A DNA stretch of 64,000 nucleotides from Planococcus donghaensis (GTDB lineage Bacteria > Bacillota > Bacilli > Bacillales_A > Planococcaceae): the NCBI RefSeq assembly GCF_001687665.2, contig NZ_CP016543.2, positions 2,852,001 through 2,916,000 on the forward strand. Direction: 5' to 3'. The position numbers and the translations under genes are program-made. A model generated the notes under the pieces. The model worked only from the letters and a program-made list of their open reading frames with translations, did not search any database and was not told the DNA's origin. Below, piece by piece: positions 17,328 to 26,084 of the stretch (position 1 is its first letter; each line of letters opens with the position of its first letter).

Positions 17328-19145
17328 TTACTCCGTATAAACTTTCAATAACGTATCCGCATAGTTCATCAACGTTTCCGTATCTTTAATGTGTTTTTTA
17401 GCTGCGCTATTTTTATTGCGTTTCTCCATAGTCTTCAAATCGTATAGAACATCTGGCAATTTAGCTCCTGGTGCTTTATAAAATTGTTCAGACTGGATAT
17501 AAGAACCACCTGGCATATAATAGCGCATCCCTAGTAAATTCTTTTTATACTGAAATAAGTTATGCCCCATCATTGGATAGTCGTGATCGATTCCGAGTAA
17601 CGCGAGTACTGTTGGCATAATATCCGTTTGACCACCAAGGCGAGTCATTTCGGTTTCTTCAAAAAGATTTCCTCCAGTAAATAACAGTGGAATCGTAAAT
17701 TGATCTTTTAATGAATACTCATGCCCTAAAAACTCTCCTAATAATTGACGATCTTCCTCGGTCACTAAACTGCCGTGCATACCAGAATGGTCTCCTAAAA
17801 TAACGATTAACGATTCATCGTAAAGCTCTCGATCTTTTAGTATTTGAATAAACGAACCGATTTGTTCGTCTGCGTAACGAACCGACTGCAAATAATTGCC
17901 GATATACATGTCCTCATATTCAGAAGGAAGATCTAAATATTGCATAGTGTCAGGCATTTCAAATGGTGTATGACTAGTAACTGTAACAATATTGGCATAA
18001 ATTCGCTCATAGGTTTCGAGCTGTCGCGGTAATTCCCCTGCTACAAAGTCAAACAACACCTCATCTGCTGGTCCAAAGCCAACTTCTTTAACGTTTGGTA
18101 TGTCTTCACTCGAAAAAACCTCTTCGTATCCAAGCACTGGATACAGCACATCACGGTTCCAGAATGTCACTTCATCAGCGTGATACGTTGCCGATCCATA
18201 ACCTTTTCCCTTTAACGCTCTTGCTAACGAAGGTGCTTCTTTTCCGGACAAGCTATTTGATGTCGGAATCATTCCTTGTGGATAAAGCCCTGTGTTGACC
18301 ATCCACTCCGCATCAGAAGTTGTCCCAGCTCCTACTTGTTGAAATACATTTGAAAAATAAGCACTTTCACTCAATAGCTGATTAAGGTTCGGCGTGATTT
18401 TCTGTCCATTTACTGACTTGTCTATAACAAATTCTTGTAAAGACTCAACTTGAATGATAAATAAATGGCGTCCTTCAGCAACTCCGAAACTATCATGTTC
18501 ACGAACTTCGACAAATTTATTGCCTTTTAGTTCTTCTAGTTCTCGATCAGACAACTTAATCGAAGAAGCATGGGCGCTCTCTGTCGACCGGTTATACAAT
18601 TGAGCTACTTGAGACTGCAAATATCCATGTTCCTTCGCAAAATAAGAAACATCAATGATCGACTGCTGCAGGGAATAGGTCACCGTAACAGCACAAATCG
18701 CTGCCATGCTAACTGCCACATGTTTCAAAGCATCTAGCTTTACTGGTTTTTTCCATCGACGTGCCAAAAGGAAAAGCACTAAAGCATCGAGGAAAAACAA
18801 GAAATCCCATGGATTTGAGAGCATCGTAATGGTGCCACCAACAGAGCTCGATTGTGTCAATTGCTGCAAATCATAATAAGAAGGAATGGTCGAATAGTAA
18901 CGCATATATAATGTGATTGTAAAAAAAATAAGGGAAACCAGCAAGTTAAAAATCCAAACGGCTCGCCACATCTTTTTATGAGCAACTAATAAAACGATCG
19001 ATAGCAACAAAGCCCACATTGGGAACTCAATTAAAATAATGTGCCAAATTGATTTCTCATTAAAAATAAGCACACGAAAAGCACTTACTTTCATCAATAA
19101 CAAAAGGTAAATAAGGATATATGGCATAAAATTTGTTTTTTTCAC
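17328..19145 (-). CDS. LtaS-family polyglycerolphosphate synthase-like sulfatase-fold enzyme
   Basis: The 605-residue protein has five N-terminal transmembrane helices (to about residue 170) and an extracellular sulfatase-fold domain (about 215-540). Metal and catalytic residues typical of LtaS are visible: Glu in IIQVESLQEF, the nucleophilic Thr in GAGTTSDAEW and GDHSGMHG. LtaS enzymes polymerise glycerol phosphate from phosphatidylglycerol into lipoteichoic acid. The start is a GTG at 19145 with AGAGGTG 6 nt upstream. It could be the main LtaS or a YqgS/YvgJ-type paralogue. The cassette at 4908-8848 could glycosylate its product. Confidence 0.9.
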   Translation of the reverse strand: MKKTNFMPYILIYLLLLMKVSAFRVLIFNEKSIWHIILIEFPMWALLLSIVLLVAHKKMWRAVWIFNLLVSLIFFTITLYMRYYSTIPSYYDLQQLTQSSSVGGTITMLSNPWDFLFFLDALVLFLLARRWKKPVKLDALKHVAVSMAAICAVTVTYSLQQSIIDVSYFAKEHGYLQSQVAQLYNRSTESAHASSIKLSDRELEELKGNKFVEVREHDSFGVAEGRHLFIIQVESLQEFVIDKSVNGQKITPNLNQLLSESAYFSNVFQQVGAGTTSDAEWMVNTGLYPQGMIPTSNSLSGKEAPSLARALKGKGYGSATYHADEVTFWNRDVLYPVLGYEEVFSSEDIPNVKEVGFGPADEVLFDFVAGELPRQLETYERIYANIVTVTSHTPFEMPDTMQYLDLPSEYEDMYIGNYLQSVRYADEQIGSFIQILKDRELYDESLIVILGDHSGMHGSLVTEEDRQLLGEFLGHEYSLKDQFTIPLLFTGGNLFEETEMTRLGGQTDIMPTVLALLGIDHDYPMMGHNLFQYKKNLLGMRYYMPGGSYIQSEQFYKAPGAKLPDVLYDLKTMEKRNKNSAAKKHIKDTETLMNYADTLLKVYTE

Positions 19146-19313
19146 TCAGAGCACCTCTTTTCTACAGACGAAAAATCTAGTTGAATGTTGCATATATTCA
19201 ATTTAAAAGGGAATAAGAATCTATAGTGTGATTTAGAACTACACACCTCATCAGCAGGCAAGCTAGTTATCTTTTTTTATCCATGAGCCTGACTAACTAA
19301 AAGGAGCGATTCG

Positions 19314-19937
19314 ATGCAACCAGTAAAAGCACTTTTCATCAACACTTCATTAAAAAGTTCAAAAGAACCTTCCCATACGGAAGAGTTTATCAAAGATGTT
19401 CAAGTTCACTATAATCAATTAGGTGTAGAATCTGAAGTTGTGCGTTTGGCCGATTATGCTATAGCCTATGGTGTACAACCAGATATGGGCGAAGGGGACG
19501 AATGGCCGCAAGTTTTTGAAAAAGTAATGGCTGCAGATATTGTAATTATCGGTACGCCTTTATGGCTTGGAGAAAAAAGTTCGTTAGCGACACAAACGAT
19601 TGAGCGTCTTTACGCGAGCAGTAGTGTAACTAATGACAAGGGCCAATCCATCTTCTACAATAAAGTTGGCGGTGTAGCGATTACCGGCAACGAAGATGGT
19701 GCTAAACACGCAGCCGCTTCTGTTCTTTACGCACTTTCTCATATCGGATTTGTCGTTCCTCCAAATGTCGACGCTTACTGGGTGGGCGAAGCAGGTCCTG
19801 GTCCGTCTTATATGGATACTGAAAAAGATAATGAGTTTACTAAAAAAGCGATTAGACGACTTGCTTATAATACGTATCATTTTGCAGGTATGCTTAAAAA
19901 TAACCCGATTCCAAGTGAAGGAAATACACTTGAATAG
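19314..19937 (+). CDS. Flavodoxin-family NAD(P)H-dependent oxidoreductase
   Basis: The 207-residue protein has a flavodoxin-like fold: N-terminal ALFINTSLKSSKEPSHTEE (FMN phosphate loop), IVIIGTPLWLGEKSS (flavin-contact loop) and GVAITGNEDGAKHAA. Members reduce quinones, iron or other small acceptors with FMN; the substrate here is unknown. RBS AAGGAGCGATTCG precedes the ATG. It is monocistronic with a terminator directly after. Confidence 0.87.
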   Translation: MQPVKALFINTSLKSSKEPSHTEEFIKDVQVHYNQLGVESEVVRLADYAIAYGVQPDMGEGDEWPQVFEKVMAADIVIIGTPLWLGEKSSLATQTIERLYASSSVTNDKGQSIFYNKVGGVAITGNEDGAKHAAASVLYALSHIGFVVPPNVDAYWVGEAGPGPSYMDTEKDNEFTKKAIRRLAYNTYHFAGMLKNNPIPSEGNTLE

Positions 19938-19949
19938 TATTCATTTAAC

Positions 19950-19981
19950 AAACTGACAGCCGTTGTGCTGTCAGTTTTTCT
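19950..19981 (+). terminator. Intrinsic terminator after the flavodoxin-family gene
   Basis: Arms AAACTGACAGC and GCTGTCAGTTT with loop CGTTGT, followed by TTC. Confidence 0.87.
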
Positions 19982-19987
19982 ATGTAA

Positions 19988-20518
19988 TTATTGCCATAAC
20001 CGCACTACCGATGTTTGCCCCTTAGTTATTTCTACTTTAAACACGTCTGGGTTGGTCAATTTCCCCCATGCTGAAAAGTCATATTGAGAATCGATACTTT
20101 TTAACAGTAACCCTAGCAAGTTTCCATGAGTTACCGCAGCGGTACCATCTTTCATGTCCTGTAATGCTGCTATTGCACGAGTTGTTGCTTCTCCACCCGA
20201 TTCGCCTCCAACAAATTTCAATTCCGCATCTTCGAATGACGCTTCCAACTTTTCTATCCAATCTGGTAAATCTTCCGAGCTTAATATGCGTTCAGCTAAG
20301 CGCTCATCAATGATGATTGGCAAATCCATTTGTTTAGCCGTTGGTTCAATAGATTGTATCGCTCGCATAAACGGACTCGAAACAACATACTCAACTTTCT
20401 GTTGTTTTAAAAACTCCGCCAAATCCTCTGCCTGTTTTTTGCCAACCTCTGTAAGTTCGGCTTCGGGCGCTTGTCCAGTCGCTTGACAATGCCTAATTAG
20501 ATAAATTGTTTTGTCCAT
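19988..20518 (-). CDS. Histidine phosphatase superfamily protein (phosphoglycerate mutase-like)
   Basis: The 176-residue product starts with the LIRHCQATG catalytic motif (a variant of RHG, with the phospho-accepting His at about residue 9). It has LTEVGKKQAEDLA, SPFMRAIQSIEP (second Arg) and AAVTHGNLLGLLL (second catalytic His). It therefore belongs to the histidine phosphatases acting on small phosphorylated molecules; the substrate cannot be named. It reads alone, between terminators. Confidence 0.88.
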   Translation of the reverse strand: MDKTIYLIRHCQATGQAPEAELTEVGKKQAEDLAEFLKQQKVEYVVSSPFMRAIQSIEPTAKQMDLPIIIDERLAERILSSEDLPDWIEKLEASFEDAELKFVGGESGGEATTRAIAALQDMKDGTAAVTHGNLLGLLLKSIDSQYDFSAWGKLTNPDVFKVEITKGQTSVVRLWQ

Positions 20519-20616
20519 TATTTCTCCACCTTATTTCAATTGATATGTCTCGAGCAAACTGCCTTTTAGTAGTTCCCGCTATATCACACATTCCCCCAAT
20601 TTATACTTTTTAACCT

Positions 20617-20647
20617 CAAAAAAACTCCCGAGCATAAGCTCAGGAGT
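20617..20647 (-). terminator. Terminator of the riboflavin operon
   Basis: Arms ACTCCTGAGC and GCTCGGGAGT (minus strand) around TTAT are followed by a T7 run just past the ribH stop. Confidence 0.82.
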
Positions 20648-20653
20648 AATAAA

Positions 20654-21118
20654 TTATAATTTTTTCATCAAGTTTGCCATTTCAATAGCACCGGCTGCCG
20701 ATTCCCAACCTTTGTTGCCTGCTTTTGTTCCTGCACGTTCGATTGCTTGTTCAATCGAGTCTGTTGTCAATACACCAAAGATTACTGGAATATCTGCATG
20801 GTCACTAGCTCTTGACACACCTTTAGCAACTTCACTGCAAACATAATCAAAATGAGGAGTTGCACCTCTGATGACTGTCCCTAAAGTAACGATAGCATCA
20901 TAGTTTCCACTCATTGCCATCTTTTTCGCAACAAGGGGAATTTCAAAAGCACCTGGTACCCAAGCAATTGAAACATCGTCTGCTCCAACGCCGTGACGTT
21001 TTAACGCATCTTCTGCCCCACTTAATAATTTACTTGTAATAAACTCATTAAAACGTCCTACTACAATTCCGATTCGTAAACCTTCACCATTTAAATAGCC
21101 TTCAAAATGTACAGTCAT
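20654..21118 (-). CDS. ribH: 6,7-dimethyl-8-ribityllumazine synthase
   Basis: The 154-residue protein is full length for lumazine synthase. Recognisable parts are [24 protein letters not shown] [32 protein letters not shown] (catalytic His in PHFDY) and [24 protein letters not shown]. It condenses 5-amino-6-ribitylaminouracil with dihydroxybutanone phosphate. It is the last gene of the operon, 22 bp after ribB. Confidence 0.96.
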   Translation of the reverse strand: MTVHFEGYLNGEGLRIGIVVGRFNEFITSKLLSGAEDALKRHGVGADDVSIAWVPGAFEIPLVAKKMAMSGNYDAIVTLGTVIRGATPHFDYVCSEVAKGVSRASDHADIPVIFGVLTTDSIEQAIERAGTKAGNKGWESAAGAIEMANLMKKL

Positions 21119-21140
21119 CTATTCCATCTCCTCTAGTAGA

Positions 21141-21761
21141 TTAATAAGTGGTCATATTTTGTTGTTTTTGTTGGTATGTCACTAAATCTTTAATCGTCAA
21201 AATACCTAAACCAAGTCGGTCTGCTACATGCAACAAGTCGTTAACACGCGCCATTGTGCCATCAGCATTCATAATTTCACATATAACCCCTGCCGGAGGC
21301 GATCCTGCAAGTTTTGCTAAATCCACTGCTGCTTCAGTATGTCCTGTCCGTTCTAAAACGCCGCCATCTTTTGCAATTAAAGGGAAAATATGTCCTGGCC
21401 GTTTAAAATCTGTAGCTTTTGCATCTGGCTTTACTAAGCTCGTAATCGTATGAGAACGTTCAAAAGCACTGATTCCTGTCGTCGTATCTTTATGATCCAC
21501 ACTGATTGTAAAAGCTGTACCATATTCGTCTGTATTGTGATCCGTCATAAGACCAATCTGTAAGTGTTGAGCGATTGATTTTGCGATAGGTACACAGATC
21601 AAGCCTCTTCCTTCAGTTGCCATCAAATTGACGATTTCAGGAGAAGCGAATTCTGCTAAAGCAACAAAATCACCTTCATTTTCTCGATCTTCATCATCAA
21701 TTACTATGATGGCTTTACCATTCTTTAAATCTTCGATGGCTTTTTCTACCGTGTAAAACAT
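21141..21761 (-). CDS. ribB: 3,4-dihydroxy-2-butanone 4-phosphate synthase, stand-alone (no GTP cyclohydrolase II domain)
   Basis: The 206-residue protein holds a complete DHBP synthase domain: [14 protein letters not shown] (metal and catalytic acids), [21 protein letters not shown]-like [19 protein letters not shown] and [12 protein letters not shown]. It makes dihydroxybutanone phosphate from ribulose 5-phosphate. In Bacillus the same gene encodes a fused RibBA of about 400 residues; here the frame stops right after the DHBP domain (ending [10 protein letters not shown]) and ribH follows, so the cyclohydrolase II half is absent from the operon. Confidence 0.93.
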   Translation of the reverse strand: MFYTVEKAIEDLKNGKAIIVIDDEDRENEGDFVALAEFASPEIVNLMATEGRGLICVPIAKSIAQHLQIGLMTDHNTDEYGTAFTISVDHKDTTTGISAFERSHTITSLVKPDAKATDFKRPGHIFPLIAKDGGVLERTGHTEAAVDLAKLAGSPPAGVICEIMNADGTMARVNDLLHVADRLGLGILTIKDLVTYQQKQQNMTTY

Positions 21762-21778
21762 TTGTGTCGCGCCTCCTT

Positions 21779-22408
21779 TTAAAATCCGTTTTCTGCTAAC
21801 CAGCTTCTGCTAATTTTCGGCTCTGCTGTTTGAATTCGCTCGGTATACTTCGCTAGTAGATCGCATTCGATATTGACCTTTTCTCCTATGCCTTTTTCTC
21901 CTAATAACGAATCTTCTTGCGTTGTCGGAATAAGAGAAATGGTCACAGTATTATGGGCAAGTGCAAAAATAGTCAAAGAAGTACCATCTACTGCGATTGA
22001 CCCTTTTAGCATCATGTACTTCATTAGATGAGGCTCGAGTTCGATTGTTTTGGTAATTGCATTCGCTTCTTTTTTCACTGAGCGGATCACACCAACGCCA
22101 TCAATATGTCCACTAACAAAATGACCACCGAAACGTCCGTTAGCAGGCATCGCACGTTCAAGATTTACCCTGGAACCTGTTTTCAATTCCTTCATCGTTG
22201 AAGATTTGACTGTTTCCGGAATCACATCAACGGTGAAGGTACTAGAAGTGAATGTCGATACAGTTAAACAAACGCCGTTAATGGAAATACTGTCTCCACG
22301 CTTAACGTCTTCTAAAATTAGCGCACAGGAAATGGTTAGCTCCATTGCTTGTGGCTTAGAGCGAACTGAAGCAACATGGCCAAGTTCTTCAACAATACCA
22401 GTAAACAT
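21779..22408 (-). CDS. ribE: Riboflavin synthase alpha subunit
   Basis: The 209-residue protein shows the duplicated beta-barrel of riboflavin synthase: [10 protein letters not shown] start, [13 protein letters not shown] with [10 protein letters not shown] in the first half and [24 protein letters not shown] and [12 protein letters not shown] [11 protein letters not shown] in the second. It dismutates two ribityllumazines into riboflavin. The start lies directly after the upstream ORF stop, whose last codons ATGGAGGAG supply its RBS, so the two are coupled. Confidence 0.95.
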   Translation of the reverse strand: MFTGIVEELGHVASVRSKPQAMELTISCALILEDVKRGDSISINGVCLTVSTFTSSTFTVDVIPETVKSSTMKELKTGSRVNLERAMPANGRFGGHFVSGHIDGVGVIRSVKKEANAITKTIELEPHLMKYMMLKGSIAVDGTSLTIFALAHNTVTISLIPTTQEDSLLGEKGIGEKVNIECDLLAKYTERIQTAEPKISRSWLAENGF

Positions 22409-22690
22409 TTAGGCACACTCCTCCATTCTGTTCGCTATAGCGTATTCAATTGTGGGCTTACGAGTTTTCGGGTGCTTTCCACCATGGGGCGTATGGGTGG
22501 TGAGGAAAGAGTTTTGCAGAAGAGTTTGAAACCATAACACAATGTGCCCTGCTTCTTTATCAAGTTGACCAGTTGGATGGCAATTTTTCGTACCTTGAAG
22601 AGGCTCGTTTTCCATAGAGGAACTGAGCAGGGTTAAAAACCGTTGATTTGTATTTCCAGAGACTACTCCCTGATAAAGGTGGTTGGTCAT
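22409..22690 (-). CDS. Unknown 93-residue ORF between FMN riboswitch and ribE
   Basis: The ORF starts at an ATG at 22690 with a perfect AGGAGG 7 nt upstream and ends one base before ribE. It occupies the place where ribD is normally found in Bacillales but is far too short (RibD is about 360 residues). I see no RibD deaminase motif (HAEVHA or PCSHYGKTPPC) in frame, and do not recognise the protein (MTNHLYQGVVSGNTNQ start; Cys at about 37, His-rich middle). It is either a small new protein or the relic of a deleted ribD retained because it delivers ribosomes to ribE. Its RBS is buried in a hairpin, see 22698-22729. Confidence 0.55.
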   Translation of the reverse strand: MTNHLYQGVVSGNTNQRFLTLLSSSMENEPLQGTKNCHPTGQLDKEAGHIVLWFQTLLQNSFLTTHTPHGGKHPKTRKPTIEYAIANRMEECA

Positions 22691-22697
22691 ACAAATT

Positions 22698-22729
22698 CCT
22701 CCTTTCAATTTCTACACATTGAAAAGAAG
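22698..22729 (-). promoter_or_regulatory. Shine-Dalgarno-sequestering hairpin of the FMN riboswitch
   Basis: On the minus strand CTTCTTTTCAAT pairs over 12 bp (two G-U) with ATTGAAAGGAGG, closing an 8-nt loop and hiding the AGGAGG of the 93-residue ORF. There is no T-tract, so the expression platform appears translational rather than a terminator. Confidence 0.75.
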
Positions 22730-22755
22730 AGGCACATAACGAAGCCGATCTCTAC

Positions 22756-22920
22756 ATTCTTCTCCCATCCAGACTGTAACTGTCGGTGCCGGAATTTCAC
22801 CAGCTCCACCGGTTGAACGCTTCAAACATAGTGGCCTATGCTTGTCCTCGTTCAAACGGGTCACGGACTTGCAGTTTCCTGCTCACCGCCGGTAAGGAAT
22901 TTCACCTTGCCCCGAAGAAT
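22756..22920 (-). promoter_or_regulatory. FMN riboswitch (RFN element)
   Basis: The minus strand shows the conserved RFN pattern: P1 arms ATTCTTC and GAAGAAT at the two ends, GGGGCAAGGTGAAATTCC, ACCGGCGGT, AAGTCCGTGACCC, the CCGGTGGAGCTGGTGAAATT segment and CCGACAGT, GGATGGGAG. FMN binding should repress the rib genes downstream. The distance to the ORF leaves room for the SD-masking hairpin at 22698-22729. The rest of the gap up to 23049 holds the untranslated start and no other clear element. Confidence 0.96.
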
Positions 22921-23049
22921 TAGATTCGTAGTTTCGTCCTTTTAATAGTAGCATAGAAAGAAACTGAACCCTATCAATCAAACTGATTATTTTAAATTAA
23001 GAAGCGTTATTTCTAAATTTGCTTTTCTTATTCTAAAGGAGGAACTGAT

Positions 23050-23373
23050 ATGTCCCACCATCAACAAGTAAAAGGCATAAACGTAGATGCTGAAACCCGT
23101 TGTATTCACTACCACTCATCGATTGATCGTATTGCCATTAAGTTTTTCTGTTGCCAAGAATACTTTCCTTGTTTTGAATGCCATGAGGCGGTAGGTTGTG
23201 GAAAGCATGACGTTTGGCCAACCGACCGCTTTCAAGAAAAAGCGATTTTATGCGGTACTTGTGGACATGAATTAACCATTGCCGAGTATTTAACCTGTGA
23301 CTCTACTTGTCCGGGTTGCTCTTCACTCTTCAATCCGGGTTGTAGTTTACATACACACCTGTATTTCAAATAA
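23050..23373 (+). CDS. CHY zinc finger protein
   Basis: The 107-residue product carries the CHY-type zinc-binding pattern: CIHYHSSID, CCQEYFPCFECHEAVGCGKHDVWP, CGTCGHELT and CPGCSSLFNPGCSLHTHLYF. About eleven Cys and several His can bind three zinc ions. Bacterial stand-alone CHY fingers (HOT13-like) have no established function. RBS AAAGGAGGAACTGAT. It is monocistronic and closed by a strong terminator. Confidence 0.9.
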   Translation: MSHHQQVKGINVDAETRCIHYHSSIDRIAIKFFCCQEYFPCFECHEAVGCGKHDVWPTDRFQEKAILCGTCGHELTIAEYLTCDSTCPGCSSLFNPGCSLHTHLYFK

Positions 23374-23374
23374 A

Positions 23375-23418
23375 TAAAAAACCAAGTAAAAGCAACACTG
23401 CTCTCACTTGGTTTTTTT
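23375..23418. terminator. Bidirectional terminator between CHY zinc finger and GNAT genes
   Basis: Arms AAAAAACCAAGT and ACTTGGTTTTTT; the right arm covers the last codons of the converging GNAT gene. Confidence 0.85.
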
Positions 23419-23892
23419 AGTAGATAAAGACATCACGAATTGTTCACCTTTCGAACGCATAATTCGTCTACCGGTATCTATAAATCCAGCTTTTTGGTAT
23501 AGCCGTTGGGCCGGTATGTTGCGCGCGTTGACTCCTAAGACCACTTCATCGAAATTCGGAAATTCCTCTTCCATAAATTCCGGCAGTGCATAAATAGACC
23601 CCGTTGCAATGCCTCTTCCTTGAAATTTCGGGTTAACCGAAAATCCCCTAAGCAATAAAGCCCTAGGATTGTCCGAGTATTTCTTCCGGTCTTCTGATTC
23701 ATCCAACTCAAAAAAACCAGCATCTTCCCCACGCGCTTTAATGATAATAAAATGTTTTGATGGATTACTAGCATCTTTTTCAACGATTTCTTTAGGTAAG
23801 CGTGTAAATTCTAGCTGATGTGTTGGTAAGTCGTAATCGATAGATCGCTTTGAAGAGTAGCGATGCAATGTAACTTCCCTTTTTTTAATCAC
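23404..23892 (-). CDS. GNAT family N-acetyltransferase
   Basis: From a GTG at 23892 (AAGGGGG 9 nt upstream) the protein has 162 residues; the frame is open to an ATG at 23916 that has no RBS. The acetyl-CoA site is clear: LRGFSVNPKFQGRGIATGS (motif A, Q/RxxGxG/A), and GVNARNIPAQRLYQKAGF (motif B). The acceptor substrate is unknown. It lies 46 bp downstream of the metallophosphoesterase gene on the same strand and may be co-transcribed. Confidence 0.86.
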   Translation of the reverse strand: MIKKREVTLHRYSSKRSIDYDLPTHQLEFTRLPKEIVEKDASNPSKHFIIIKARGEDAGFFELDESEDRKKYSDNPRALLLRGFSVNPKFQGRGIATGSIYALPEFMEEEFPNFDEVVLGVNARNIPAQRLYQKAGFIDTGRRIMRSKGEQFVMSLSTKKTK

Positions 23893-23938
23893 TCGAGGCG
23901 GCCCCCTTGTTTTCATTTGCTATCTAGAAAATCGATCT

Positions 23939-24763
23939 TTATTCTTTTTTCAATGTCACTACGACAACTTCCGGACGATTGAAAATTCGGAGAGGAAACG
24001 TACTGTTTCCTAACCCGCGACTAACGACCATTTGGGATTCGGCGTTCTCAAAAATCCCTTCTGTTACTTTTGGAAACCATCCTTGGCCAGTAGCATATAA
24101 CCCACCAATTCCAGGAAGACGAACTTGTCCACCGTGAGCATGTCCTGCAAAAACAATATCCACTTCTGCTTCAGCATAGTTAGCTAGATATTCGGGACGA
24201 TGTACTAATAACAAAGTGAAATCATCAGTCAAATGAGCAGCTTCAAGATAATCATGCGTAACCTCGTCCCCGTGCATTGCAGGTTCGCTTAGTGGGTCAT
24301 CAATTCCTGCAATTTGAAGCGTACTGCCATCCTTTTCCCACTCTACTGAATCATTCGCCAAAACGATCACCCCGCGTTCTTGCAAAGAAGCTGTAATTTC
24401 ATCCACCTTATTTGAAGCTATTTCATGGTTTCCCGTAACAAAATAGACTTTACTCATCTTCACTATTTCATCTACTAACACCAAACTCGCTGACAAATCA
24501 TAGCGATTGCTGTCAATAAAGTCGCCTGTCAAAAAAATCGCATCAGGTTTAGCGGATTGTATTTTCTTTATTAAAGAGGATTGATCTTTCCCAAAAGTTG
24601 CATTGTGCAAATCGGATATTTGAACAATTTTCACTCCATCAAAAGCCTCAGGTAACTCTTCAGAGACTACTGTATATTCTGTGGTTTCTAACCACTTATT
24701 ATTACTCCAAAAGATGCCCCATAAAACTAGCGTGAACAAGATAATCATTACAAGTTTCTTCAT
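23939..24763 (-). CDS. Membrane-anchored metallophosphoesterase (YkuE/YaeI-like)
   Basis: The 274-residue protein has an N-terminal signal-anchor (about 4-20) and the calcineurin-like metal motifs VQISDLHNATFG, FLTGDFID, YFVTGNHEI, LLVHRPEY and FAGHAHGGQVRLP. YkuE-type enzymes act outside the membrane and are thought to hydrolyse phospholipid-linked or UDP-diacylglucosamine-like substrates; the substrate here is not shown by the sequence. No partner gene apart from the GNAT gene downstream is evident. Confidence 0.9.
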   Translation of the reverse strand: MKKLVMIILFTLVLWGIFWSNNKWLETTEYTVVSEELPEAFDGVKIVQISDLHNATFGKDQSSLIKKIQSAKPDAIFLTGDFIDSNRYDLSASLVLVDEIVKMSKVYFVTGNHEIASNKVDEITASLQERGVIVLANDSVEWEKDGSTLQIAGIDDPLSEPAMHGDEVTHDYLEAAHLTDDFTLLLVHRPEYLANYAEAEVDIVFAGHAHGGQVRLPGIGGLYATGQGWFPKVTEGIFENAESQMVVSRGLGNSTFPLRIFNRPEVVVVTLKKE

Positions 24764-24819
24764 ATTTTAATTAGCCTCTATTCGATTCTAATTTTGTTGA
24801 CTGCACTGTAACATGAACT

Positions 24820-25224
24820 TTAAGCATTGCTCATTGTTTCATCTGGCGCGACAATTTCTATTTTTAAGCGATCTGGTCCTTCAAAGAAAACCGCATAATA
24901 ATCTGGTCCGCCCGCATAAGGATGAAGATCTTTATATAAAATTCGTGCCCCTAATTGCTTTATCTTTTCAGTCATTTCGTTTACTTGCGCATGTGACGAT
25001 GCGTGAAATGCTAAATGATTCAATCCTGTTTCTTTGCGATGATAAGGAATTTGTAAAAACTTTTCTTCTGTTTGGACAAAAACTAAGTAGGTAGGACCTG
25101 CCTTATAGCTAAATCCCTCTTCCCATTCTTGAAATAATGAATAGCCTAGAAGTGGCAATAGTTTGCTGTAAAAAGATTTGGATTCTACTAAATTCGAAAC
25201 GTTAAGTTCCACATGGTGCAACAT
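24820..25224 (-). CDS. VOC (glyoxalase/bleomycin-resistance) superfamily protein
   Basis: The 134-residue protein has one paired beta-alpha-beta-beta-beta module: start MLHHVELNVSNLVESKSFYSKLL with the first metal-ligand His, LNHLAFHASSHAQVNE with the second His, and YYAVFFEGPDRLKIEIV with the Glu. Such proteins are metal-dependent lyases, dioxygenases or binding proteins; the substrate is unknown. It is monocistronic. Confidence 0.88.
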   Translation of the reverse strand: MLHHVELNVSNLVESKSFYSKLLPLLGYSLFQEWEEGFSYKAGPTYLVFVQTEEKFLQIPYHRKETGLNHLAFHASSHAQVNEMTEKIKQLGARILYKDLHPYAGGPDYYAVFFEGPDRLKIEIVAPDETMSNA

Positions 25225-25301
25225 ATTCCCCAGCTCCTTTATGCCATTTTAACAGTTGAACCGAAGACTACCTAATCACACTGTTATCATGAAACTCCAA
25301 A

Positions 25302-26084
25302 CTATACTTTCGTCTTTGCTTTATTTTTTTTTGCTGCCCAACTCCCTACAGCAAACAAAAAAATGATAAGAAGGACTGCTATTCCGATAGCCCCCCATAA
25401 ACTACTATTAGCAGAGCCTGTTAACCACTCTACTCCATATTGAGGGATTTTTACGGGTGAAAAAGTCCAGTTTGAGCCGAATAATCCATCAATTAATTGA
25501 ATCAACAAATACGTGCCCAATGCAATAGCTGCAGCAAATCCGCTATTCGGAGCAATAGCACTTGCAACTAGAACGAAAGCCATAACAACTAGCACCCACA
25601 TACTATAAGTTCCTACCATTTGGAATACTTTGATCAATTCCACTTCACCAAAAAATAAGAATGTATAATAATAGCCTGCCAAAAACCCTAACCATACACT
25701 GACTAGAGAAATAACAGATGCCGTTGTCCATTTGCTTAAAAAATAGGCTTTAAATGAGAGCGGTCGAACATACAACAAAGTAGCAGTTCCACTTTTCCGC
25801 TCTCCTGCTATTGTTCCCATATAAGCTAAAATCAGCACCGCAATCCCAATAGTTTGGAATTGCTCCATAATTGCCGCTAACATTTGTTCCGGTGTAGGTG
25901 TCGGCATTTCAAACACCGCTCCTTCTGGCAAGCTTCCAGAGGACTCAAGAATTTGCGGAAGAAAATAATTTGTAGTGGGTTCTACTATGCCCAAAAGAAT
26001 AAAAATTGCGGGTATCCAGTATATTTTATAATTACGTATATTTTCTAGCTGTTCTTTTCTTAATAGCAACAGAAATTGTTTCAT
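25302..26084 (-). CDS. ABC-2 type permease, YxlG-like
   Basis: The 260-residue protein has six transmembrane helices with the ABC-2 pattern, including GERKSGTATLLYVRPLSFKAYFLSKW after helix 2. It overlaps the ATPase gene by 4 bp (ATGA). With the ATPase and the small PLDc_N protein it forms the yxlEFG arrangement known from the sigma-Y operon of B. subtilis. Whether it exports a toxic peptide or maintains envelope functions is not known. No sigma-Y or YxlC/D gene is present here. Confidence 0.88.
   Translation of the reverse strand: MKQFLLLLRKEQLENIRNYKIYWIPAIFILLGIVEPTTNYFLPQILESSGSLPEGAVFEMPTPTPEQMLAAIMEQFQTIGIAVLILAYMGTIAGERKSGTATLLYVRPLSFKAYFLSKWTTASVISLVSVWLGFLAGYYYTFLFFGEVELIKVFQMVGTYSMWVLVVMAFVLVASAIAPNSGFAAAIALGTYLLIQLIDGLFGSNWTFSPVKIPQYGVEWLTGSANSSLWGAIGIAVLLIIFLFAVGSWAAKKNKAKTKV

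Noticed and set aside
22409..22690. The 93-residue ORF as a recognisable ribD fragment
   Set aside because: In another frame a short stretch loosely recalls the RibD PCSHYGKT region, but the match is too weak to claim by eye.
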